64,000 nucleotides of DNA from Paucibacter aquatile (lineage in GTDB: Bacteria > Pseudomonadota > Gammaproteobacteria > Burkholderiales > Burkholderiaceae_C): assembly GCF_002885975.1 (NCBI RefSeq), contig NZ_POSP01000003.1:3286001-3350000 (forward strand), given 5' to 3'. A model generated the notes under the pieces. The model did not search any database. It was not told the DNA's origin and was given only the letters and a program-made list of their open reading frames with translations. This document shows positions 58,021-64,000 of the stretch, one piece after another. Position 1 is the first letter of the stretch; every line of letters begins with the position of its first letter. A program made the position numbers and the translations under genes.

Positions 58021-60933
58021 TTACGAGCTGATGAAGGCCGCTCCCAGTGAAGCGCGCGGCCGGGCCGATGGTGGCTTGCCGGCCTGGATCCAGGCCTGCA
58101 GGCTGGCGCCCAGGCTGTCCAGCGGGTGGCCGCTGGGCAGGGTGGCGGGGCGGCGTGTGAGGGCACGGTCCAGGCTGGCCTGGGCGGCTTGGGTCTCGCC
58201 CTGAAGCAGCTGGGTGTAGGCCAGGTCCAGATGGGCCGACCAGCTGAAGGCGGTGGCCGGGTCGGTGCTGGCTTCCAGCGCCGCCACGCGCTTGTCCTGC
58301 AGGCTGCGGCTGCGGGCCAAATCGCCCTGGCCGCGCGCGAGCTGGGCCTCCACCATCAGCAGGCGTGATCTGCCATGCGCTTCGCGGCGGTTGCTAGCGT
58401 CGATGGACTGCATGCAGAGCTCGGCCAGCGCGGCCTCGTCGAAGGCCAGGGCCACCTCGGCCAGGTCCAGGGCAATGCCGCTGCGCTGCCTTTGCGTCAG
58501 GCTGCTGTTCTGGCGCAGGCGATCGAGCAGCTGCATCAGCTCCTGCCGCGTGCGGCCTGGCATGGCTGGCACCTCGCTGCGGGCCTGCGGCGGCTTGTTG
58601 CTGCCGCCGGCGGTCTGCAGTTGGTGGCGGGTCTGGGCGATCAAGGCCATGCTGAGCAGGCGCAGCTGCGCGCTCTCGGGCCAGGTCTTGTCGCGCGCTG
58701 CCGTGTCGATCAGGCTCTGCACCTCGCGCTGCGCCTCGCCGTATTGGCCGCGTGCGAGGAAGTATTCGGGGATGAAGCCGCGGTGCTCCAGGAAGCTCAG
58801 GTCATTGCCCGGGCCCAGCACACGGTTCATGTCATCGATCAGCTTGCGGTGGGTTTGCAGCGCACCCTCGAACTGGTTCAGTCGCAGCAGATCGGTCAGG
58901 TGGTTCTGGCGGATCACCAGCATCTGCATGGCCAGCTTGGGATCGCGCGTGTCCCACAGGTCCCGCGTGGCTTCCAGCGCGGCCAGGGCCTCGCGTGGCC
59001 GGCCTTGCTCGTTGCGCAGCACGCGCAGGTTGTTGAGGTAGTCGGCCCGCTCGAGCGCGCCGCCCGGGTGCAGGCGCTGCTGCAGGGCGCCGCTTTGGGT
59101 CAGGATGCGTTCGGCGTCGTCCAGCCGCCCCAGGTGCATGGCATTGGCGGCCAGCACCTGCAGGGTCAGGCTGTGCGGTTCGGAGATCTCGCCGAAGGTC
59201 TTGACGATGGCGCCGCGCAAGGGCTCGAGCAAGGCCATGGATTCCACATGGTGGCCGCTGATCTGCCACAGCCAGGCCTGGCCCAGCTGGGCTTGCAGGG
59301 CCTGCGGGCTGCCGGCGCCGTGGCGCTCCAGGGCCAGCTGGGTCCATTGCTCGGCCAGGGGGAAAGCGGCGTCGAAATGGTTGAGGGCGCCAAAGGTGTT
59401 GCTCAGCACCTCGAGCAGGCGCAGCCGGGTGTCGGGGTCGTTGGCGAACTTCTGCGGCAGCTCGTCGCGGCTTTCCATCAGCAACTGCAGCACGGTGGGC
59501 CACTGGCCGCCATGGGCCTCGGGCGTGGCGGTGGCCAGCAGGTCGGTCAGGTAGCGCGTCACCTGGTCGGACTGGCGCGCCGCGGCATCGGCCCGCTGCC
59601 ACTGCCAGGTGGCCACGCCCAGGCCGGCGCCCAGGCTCAGCAGCACCAGGCTGCCCGCGCCTACCGCCAAGGCATTGCGGCGCAGCAGCAGGCGGGTGCG
59701 ATGGCGCCAGTCTTCGCGGCGCACGCTCACCGGGCGGTGCTCCAGCCAGCGCTGCAGGTCGTTGATCAGCTCGCGCACGCTGCCGTAGCGATCGGCCGGC
59801 TTCTTGCGCAAGGCCTTGGCAACGATGGCCTCCAGATCGCCCTGGGCCAGCTGGGCATCGGCCGGCAGGCCCGGGCTGGCCGGGTCGTAGTGCGCGCCCG
59901 TGTGCTCCGCGGCCACGGCCAGGCGCAGCGGTTCATCATGCAGCAGCGCGCGCTCGGTGGCGGTGCGCTTGCTGCCGCGCGGCGCGAAGGGCAGGCTGCC
60001 GCTGAGCAGCTCGAACAGCATCACGCCGAGGGCGAAGACATCAGCCCGGGTGTCGATCAGGTCGCCCAGCAGCTGCTCGGGGGCGGCGTAGTTGAGCGTC
60101 AGGCTCAGGCCGGCCTGGCGGGTCAGGTCGTGGTTGGCGTCGCCCGGCTCGTCTTCCAGCAGGGCGGCGATGCCGAAGTCCAGCAACTTGGGCTGGCCAT
60201 CGGCCTGCACCAGCACATTGGTGGGCTTGAGGTCGCGGTGCACGATCAGCTGGGCATGGGCGTGGTCCACCGCCTCGGCCACGCGGATCAGCAGCTGCAC
60301 GCGCTCGGTCAGGCGCGGGCATTGGTGCAGCACATGGTCGTTGAGCGCGCGGCCCTCGACATGCTCCAGCACCAGATAGGCCTGGCCCTGGGCGCCGATG
60401 CCGGCGTCCAGCAGGCGGGCAATGCCGGGGTGGTTGAGCCGGCCCAGCACCGCGCGTTCGCGCGCAAAGCGGGCGCCCAGCTGGCGGGCATCGAGGTCGC
60501 TGCGCAGCAGCTTGATGGCGGCACGGGCCTGATAGAGCCCATCGGCCCGCTCGGCCAGCCAGACCTCGCCCATGCCGCCCTGGCCGATGCGCGAGAGCAA
60601 AGACCAGGCGCCCAGACGCTGGGCCGGCGTCTGCGGGGCGGGCACCGGGGTGGTGGGCGTGGCTTCGTGCGTGGCCGGCTCGCGATCGACCGATACGGCG
60701 GCAGCCGGCCTCGGTGCCGGCTCGCGCGGGCTGGTGGTAGGGGCTGCAGTCACCCGTGGCCCGACGCTGGGCAAGGTGGCTTCATTGGCCAGCAGATCGG
60801 CCACCTGCCGGGCCAGCTCTGCATCTTCCTGGTGCAGCCGGGTCAGCCAGGCCTGCCGCGCGCCGGCGCTGAGATCCAGCGCTTCATTGAGCAGGGCGGA
60901 CAGGCGTTGCCATTGGGCACGATCGGCAGACAT
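58021..60933 (-). CDS. Transmembrane serine/threonine protein kinase with TPR-like C-terminal region
   Basis: A 970-residue kinase. Residues 1-50 resemble a helical N-terminal segment seen in many bacterial kinases. After a Pro/Thr-rich linker, the kinase domain spans about 110-390: glycine loop SRIGQGGMGEVWLAERAD, Lys in AAIKLLRSD, catalytic loop VHRDLKPTNVLVQ near residue 237, and LLDFGIAALL (DFG). One membrane helix follows (LAVGAGSLVLLSLGAGLGVA, near 430), and the last 500 residues form helical, tetratricopeptide-like repeats, presumably periplasmic. No PASTA domains. It starts 144 bp after the sctT stop on the same strand. The catalytic residues are all present. Confidence 0.93.
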   Translation of the reverse strand: MSADRAQWQRLSALLNEALDLSAGARQAWLTRLHQEDAELARQVADLLANEATLPSVGPRVTAAPTTSPREPAPRPAAAVSVDREPATHEATPTTPVPAPQTPAQRLGAWSLLSRIGQGGMGEVWLAERADGLYQARAAIKLLRSDLDARQLGARFARERAVLGRLNHPGIARLLDAGIGAQGQAYLVLEHVEGRALNDHVLHQCPRLTERVQLLIRVAEAVDHAHAQLIVHRDLKPTNVLVQADGQPKLLDFGIAALLEDEPGDANHDLTRQAGLSLTLNYAAPEQLLGDLIDTRADVFALGVMLFELLSGSLPFAPRGSKRTATERALLHDEPLRLAVAAEHTGAHYDPASPGLPADAQLAQGDLEAIVAKALRKKPADRYGSVRELINDLQRWLEHRPVSVRREDWRHRTRLLLRRNALAVGAGSLVLLSLGAGLGVATWQWQRADAAARQSDQVTRYLTDLLATATPEAHGGQWPTVLQLLMESRDELPQKFANDPDTRLRLLEVLSNTFGALNHFDAAFPLAEQWTQLALERHGAGSPQALQAQLGQAWLWQISGHHVESMALLEPLRGAIVKTFGEISEPHSLTLQVLAANAMHLGRLDDAERILTQSGALQQRLHPGGALERADYLNNLRVLRNEQGRPREALAALEATRDLWDTRDPKLAMQMLVIRQNHLTDLLRLNQFEGALQTHRKLIDDMNRVLGPGNDLSFLEHRGFIPEYFLARGQYGEAQREVQSLIDTAARDKTWPESAQLRLLSMALIAQTRHQLQTAGGSNKPPQARSEVPAMPGRTRQELMQLLDRLRQNSSLTQRQRSGIALDLAEVALAFDEAALAELCMQSIDASNRREAHGRSRLLMVEAQLARGQGDLARSRSLQDKRVAALEASTDPATAFSWSAHLDLAYTQLLQGETQAAQASLDRALTRRPATLPSGHPLDSLGASLQAWIQAGKPPSARPRASLGAAFISS

Positions 60934-61054
60934 GGGTGGGTAGAGGGGCGCAAGGCCGGATCAGCAGGAACATCAGGGGAAGGGCTGGGCGACTGTACGC
61001 CAAGCTTGTGACGGCCGAACCCCCCACTTGCCCCTAGCCATGAGCCCCGCTCCG

Positions 61055-61077
61055 CACCGGCCCGACCGTGGCCGGTG
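61055..61077 (-). terminator. Perfect stem-loop at the end of sctT
   Basis: CACCGGCC (61055-61062), 7-nt loop, GGCCGGTG (61070-61077) directly abuts the sctT stop codon at 61078. There is no T-tract, so it is either a factor-dependent terminator or an mRNA-stabilising hairpin between sctT and the kinase gene. Confidence 0.45.
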
Positions 61078-61881
61078 TCAGCGCCAGAGCTGCAGCAGCA
61101 GGGCCTTCAAGGCCGCTGGCTGCTGCATCAGCTGGCCGCCCAGCTGCTCGGCCAGAAAGGCCAGCTGCAGCCACAGCAGCCAGACCACCGCCACGCTCTT
61201 GAGCGAGCTGGCCACCGAGGCCACATTGAGCTGTGGCGCAAAGCGGTTGATCAAGCCCATGGCCATGTCCATCACCCAGCTCAGCAGCAGGGCGGGCGCT
61301 GCGATCAAGAGGCTCAAGGCCATCAGGCGGCCGAAGCCGGTCTCGAACAGGCGCGCGCCGCCGGGCCACAGGGTCAGGTCTTGCCCATGCAGGGGCAGCA
61401 GGGCATAGCTGTCCAGCAAGCTGCCCACCATCAGCATGAAGCCGCCGCTGCTCATGAACACCCAGCCCGCCAGGCGCGAGAGCAGGGCGCCGTTCAGCGA
61501 GGTCTGGTGCCCGCCCAGCGGATCGACGATCTGCGCCGTGGTGGCGCCGATCTTGGTGTCGATGATCTGGCCCGCCGCCTCAAAGGCCCAAAGCAGCAGG
61601 GCCCAGAAGAAGCCCAGCGCCGCACCGATGAACACCTCGCGCCCCAGGCACAGCAGCAGGCCCCAGGCATCACCCCAGGGCAGCTTCGCCTGCAGCAGGG
61701 CCGGCCCTTGCAAGGCCATGGCCAGGCCGGCCAGGCTCATGAAGATGGCATTGCGCACCAGGCTGGGCACGACATCCTGGCTGAACAGGGGCAGCAGCAG
61801 GAAGGCCGTGGCGATGCGCGCGGCGCACAGACCCCAGAGCAGCAGGGCCTGGCCCAGATCCAGGGTGGCGAGAAAGTCCAT
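61078..61881 (-). CDS. sctT: Type III secretion export-apparatus protein SctT
   Basis: A 267-residue inner-membrane protein of the SctT/YscT/HrcT (FliR-like) family, part of the export gate. It has about six to eight hydrophobic helices. Family features: WGLCAARIATAFLLLPLFSQ near residue 16, VRNAIFMSLAGLAMAL, FWALLLWAFEAAGQIIDTKI, and KIGATTAQIVDPLGGHQTSL near residue 112, plus the C-terminal LINRFAPQLNVASVASSLKS. The order sctQ-R-S-T, all on the minus strand, fits a non-flagellar type III system rather than flagellar fliPQR. It is 15 bp after sctS. Confidence 0.93.
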   Translation of the reverse strand: MDFLATLDLGQALLLWGLCAARIATAFLLLPLFSQDVVPSLVRNAIFMSLAGLAMALQGPALLQAKLPWGDAWGLLLCLGREVFIGAALGFFWALLLWAFEAAGQIIDTKIGATTAQIVDPLGGHQTSLNGALLSRLAGWVFMSSGGFMLMVGSLLDSYALLPLHGQDLTLWPGGARLFETGFGRLMALSLLIAAPALLLSWVMDMAMGLINRFAPQLNVASVASSLKSVAVVWLLWLQLAFLAEQLGGQLMQQPAALKALLLQLWR

Positions 61882-61896
61882 GCGGCGCGCCCGCGC

Positions 61897-62166
61897 TCAG
61901 CGCCGCACCAGGCTGGCGAAGTCGCTGAACACCCGGTCGCTGAACTGGTACAGCCCGCCGCCCAGCAGCGAGGCGGTGACGAAGAGCGTCAGCACAATGG
62001 CCAGGAACTTGAGCAGAAAGGGCAGGGTCTGCTCCTGCAGCTGCGTGGCCGCCTGCACAAAAGCCACCAGCAAGCCGACCACGGCCGCCACCAGGATCGG
62101 CGGTGCCGACAGCAGCAGCACAAACCACAGCGCCTGTTGCGTCAGCTGGATCACTTCGTTGTTCAT
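61897..62166 (-). CDS. sctS: Type III secretion export-apparatus protein SctS
   Basis: An 89-residue protein with two membrane helices: EVIQLTQQALWFVLLLSAPP and VAAVVGLLVAFVQAATQLQE. The pattern ILVAAVVGLLVAFVQAATQL followed by QTLPFLLKFLAIVLTLFVTA is the conserved SctS/FliQ signature. The protein forms part of the helical export gate with SctR and SctT. It is 11 bp after the sctR stop and 15 bp before sctT. The size is the family norm. Confidence 0.94.
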   Translation of the reverse strand: MNNEVIQLTQQALWFVLLLSAPPILVAAVVGLLVAFVQAATQLQEQTLPFLLKFLAIVLTLFVTASLLGGGLYQFSDRVFSDFASLVRR

Positions 62167-62177
62167 GGGTTTGGGCC

Positions 62178-62828
62178 TCAGTGGTAGGTCAGGATCAGGC
62201 CGTGCACCAGCTTCACCCAGCCGTCGATCAGCACGAACAGCAGCAGCTTGAAGGGCAGGGACACGGTGGTGGGCGAGAGCATCTGCATGCCCATGGCCAT
62301 CAGGATGTTGGCCACCACCAGATCGACCACCAGAAAGGGCAGGAAGATCAAGAAGCCGATCTCGAAAGCCACCGACAACTCGCTCACGGTGAAGGCCGGC
62401 ACCACGACGATGAAGTCGCGCTCGCTCAGGGCTTCTGCCGCATCGGGGGGCAGGGAGCGTTGCGCGGTCTTCAGAAAAAAGGCGCGCTCCAGCGGCCGGG
62501 TGTGGCGGATCAGGAACTCGCGCAGCGGTTCCTTGGCCTGGTCGGCCGCGGCCAGCATGGCCTGGGCATTGCTGCCCAGGGGCTTGTCACCGATGCGCTG
62601 CTGCATCTGCACCCCGACCGGGTACATCACATACACGCTCAGCACCAGGGCCAGGCCATTGAGCACGATATTGGGCGGGGTCTGCTGCAAGGCCAGGGCA
62701 TTGCGCAGCAGGCCGAACACCACCACCAGCTTGGTGAAGGAGGTCACCATCACCGCGACGAAGGGCGCCAGCGACAGCAGCACCACCGTCAGCAGGGCCG
62801 AGGCGGGCGAGAACTGATTCAGGTCCAT
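62178..62828 (-). CDS. sctR: Type III secretion export-apparatus protein SctR
   Basis: A 216-residue inner-membrane protein, the core of the export gate. Features: LAPFVAVMVTSFTKLVVVFG near residue 21, RNALALQQTPPNIVLNGLAL, a large periplasmic/cytoplasmic loop, then VVPAFTVSELSVAFEIGFLI near residue 150 and VVANILMAMGMQMLSPTTVS, LPFKLLLFVLIDGWVKLVHG. These match SctR/YscR/HrcR and FliP. The start at 62828 overlaps the end of sctQ by ten bases. Assignment is firm. Confidence 0.96.
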   Translation of the reverse strand: MDLNQFSPASALLTVVLLSLAPFVAVMVTSFTKLVVVFGLLRNALALQQTPPNIVLNGLALVLSVYVMYPVGVQMQQRIGDKPLGSNAQAMLAAADQAKEPLREFLIRHTRPLERAFFLKTAQRSLPPDAAEALSERDFIVVVPAFTVSELSVAFEIGFLIFLPFLVVDLVVANILMAMGMQMLSPTTVSLPFKLLLFVLIDGWVKLVHGLILTYH

Positions 62829-63721
62829 GCACGCTCCGCCTGCAGCTGGGCGCAGCGCTCGGGCGCGCACAGCTCGGTCACCCGCAAGGCCTGACCTCGG
62901 CCCCAGGCCAGGCGCTCGCCGCGCGCCAACTCGCAGTCGGGCTGCTGGCCGCTGCGGTCCACCCACCACAGGCTGATGAGCGTGGAGGGCAGCAAGGCCG
63001 TGGCCAGCGGCGCCCAACCGAACAGGCGCTCGGCCGGCAGGGGCTCGGCCAGGGCCTGGCGGAACTCCAGCACGCCGCTGCCCGGCGCGCGCGCGGCCAG
63101 GCCGCTGGGGCGGTCGAACCAGCTGGCTTCGCTGCCGGCGCACAGGCTGCGCCCCCAGGTCGGGGCCATGGCGGTGCAGGCGGCGGGCAGGCGCAGCCAG
63201 GCCTGCCAATCGCTGCAGAAGCTGGCCTCGATCAGCAGCACGCTGCCCAGGGCCAGGCCGGCCAGGTCTTCGGGGGGCAGGTCTTGCCGGCCCAGCAGCA
63301 GCTCGGCCGCCAGGGCCGGCCATTGCAGGCCCAGCAGGGGCGGCGGCGCGGGGCGCTGGAACAGGGGCGCGGCCTCCAGCTCCAGGCCTTGCGGGCCGCC
63401 GAACTCGTCGGTCCGGTGGCCCCAGGCGATGGCGGCGCGCAGCCGGCCCGGTGCGGTGCCGGGGCCCGCCGCCTCGGCCGGTGCCCAGTGCAGCAGCTCG
63501 CCCGGGGCCAGCCAGTCCTCCAGCGCATCGAGCCAGGTGGCTGCGCGGTGCAGCAGCAGGGCGGCCTGGGCGGGGCTGTGCAGCTCGGGCGGCAGCAGCA
63601 GCTGCACGGGGCCGCTCGGGCTGTCGGCGGCCAGGCTGAGCCGGGTCGCATGGCCCTCCGCCGCAGGCTCGTGCAGGCGTTCGCCCCGCGCTGCGGGTGC
63701 TTGCGGGGCCGGGCTCAGCAT
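62819..63721 (-). CDS. sctQ: Type III secretion cytoplasmic-ring protein SctQ
   Basis: A 300-residue protein, SctQ by position (directly before sctR) and by its C-terminal SpoA domain: FGWAPLATALLPSTLISLWW, RSGQQPDCELARGERLAWG and GQALRVTELCAPERCAQLQA (residues about 230-295). The first 220 residues are Ala/Leu/Pro-rich and poorly conserved, as usual in the family. It makes the sorting platform of the injectisome. The start overlaps the upstream regulator's stop by 7 bases, so they are in one operon. Confidence 0.85.
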   Translation of the reverse strand: MLSPAPQAPAARGERLHEPAAEGHATRLSLAADSPSGPVQLLLPPELHSPAQAALLLHRAATWLDALEDWLAPGELLHWAPAEAAGPGTAPGRLRAAIAWGHRTDEFGGPQGLELEAAPLFQRPAPPPLLGLQWPALAAELLLGRQDLPPEDLAGLALGSVLLIEASFCSDWQAWLRLPAACTAMAPTWGRSLCAGSEASWFDRPSGLAARAPGSGVLEFRQALAEPLPAERLFGWAPLATALLPSTLISLWWVDRSGQQPDCELARGERLAWGRGQALRVTELCAPERCAQLQAERAWT

Positions 63722-64000
63722 GCGCCCTCCACCTGGCGGCTGACCATCATGCGCGTCAGCTCGGCCACCGAGCGTGCGCCCATCTTGCCCATGCCGCGGG
63801 CGCGGTAGAGCTCGATGGTCTTGACCGAGAGCTGCATGCGGTCGGCGATGTTCTTGTTGTAGATGCCCTGGATCACCCAGCCCAGCACCTCGCGCTCGCG
63901 CGGCGCCAGCGTGGCCTCGCGGCGGCGGAACTCCTGCGCGCCGGGGCTGTCGCCGGCCTCGGCCTTGCTGTGCGGGCCGGCCTCGTCCTCCGGCGCGATC
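63715..64000 (-). CDS. LuxR/FixJ-type response regulator, C-terminal part
   Basis: The frame is open to the window edge, so the N-terminus is missing. The visible 94 residues contain the LuxR-type DNA-binding domain: LAPREREVLGWVIQGIYNKN and IADRMQLSVKTIELYRARGM, then MGARSVAELTRMMVSRQ. The linker before it is Ala/Glu/Gly-rich. FixJ/NarL-type response regulators commonly precede type III secretion operons and activate them. Its stop overlaps sctQ by seven bases, so it is coupled to the secretion genes. The receiver domain is outside the window and not verified. Confidence 0.88.
   Translation of the reverse strand, partial: IAPEDEAGPHSKAEAGDSPGAQEFRRREATLAPREREVLGWVIQGIYNKNIADRMQLSVKTIELYRARGMGKMGARSVAELTRMMVSRQVEGAC

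Noticed and set aside
58375..61011. An open frame of about 880 codons antisense to the serine/threonine kinase gene
   Set aside because: It is the mirror of the kinase gene in GC-rich, codon-biased DNA. It has low-complexity Gln/His/Gly-rich composition and no domain; the kinase frame carries intact catalytic motifs.

Overview
The window is GC-rich DNA with dense, strongly codon-biased genes on both strands. It fits a betaproteobacterium of the order Burkholderiales, most likely the Rubrivivax/Leptothrix/Roseateles (Sphaerotilaceae) lineage. This is inferred from five PEP-CTERM surface or secreted proteins, an Anbu-type proteasome-homologue operon, a GTP-dependent PEP carboxykinase, many LysR regulators and a type III secretion export-apparatus cluster. 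I found no tRNA, rRNA, CRISPR array, transposase, integrase or prophage genes, so most of the window looks like chromosomal backbone. Antisense open frames of up to about 880 codons occur and are artefacts of high GC content.

Layout. 1-8.8 kb: the end of a small membrane protein, tgt, a YecA-like SEC-C protein, two flavin oxidoreductases, an lplT-like transporter overlapping a MerR regulator, a CAAX/CPBP protease, a LysR regulator with a shortened effector domain divergent from an NAD(P)-binding protein, and rlmJ. 8.8-16.3 kb: a secreted beta-helix protein with a 12-bp repeat in its leader, an Old Yellow Enzyme, an S9 peptidase of lower GC content, a MOSC protein, and pckG with a strong terminator. 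16.3-24.9 kb: a small DUF1127-like gene divergent from a LysR gene around a perfect dyad, a second YecA-like gene, a metallophosphoesterase, a universal stress protein, argP divergent from an ArgO-like exporter followed by dadA, and a YegD-like Hsp70. 25-33.4 kb: an S9D peptidase, a third YecA-like gene, a possible small RNA, a LysR gene divergent from mmsA, GrpB, and a TPR protein with a degenerate GGDEF domain.

33.4-47.9 kb is rich in envelope and signalling genes: a PhoX-type phosphatase followed by two PEP-CTERM genes, two overlapping diguanylate cyclase genes, rlpA, an FAH-family hydrolase, nadC, three more PEP-CTERM proteins, an orphan ParA, and a phosphate-type periplasmic binding protein placed directly before a chemoreceptor gene and preceded by a good PHO box. 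48-58 kb: yebC, the Anbu operon (ATP-grasp, alpha-E, transglutaminase, Anbu) interrupted by an 8-bp tandem repeat array, an MscS channel, and a BlaI/M56 pair behind a long operator-like dyad. 58-64 kb: a membrane Ser/Thr kinase, then sctT, sctS, sctR, sctQ and the end of a LuxR-type response regulator, all on the minus strand and cut by the window edge.

The most interesting items are the PHO-box-controlled binding protein/chemoreceptor pair (possible phosphate-starvation taxis), the repeat array inside the Anbu operon, the BlaI/M56 system with an unknown sensor domain, and a possible small RNA ending at 28481.
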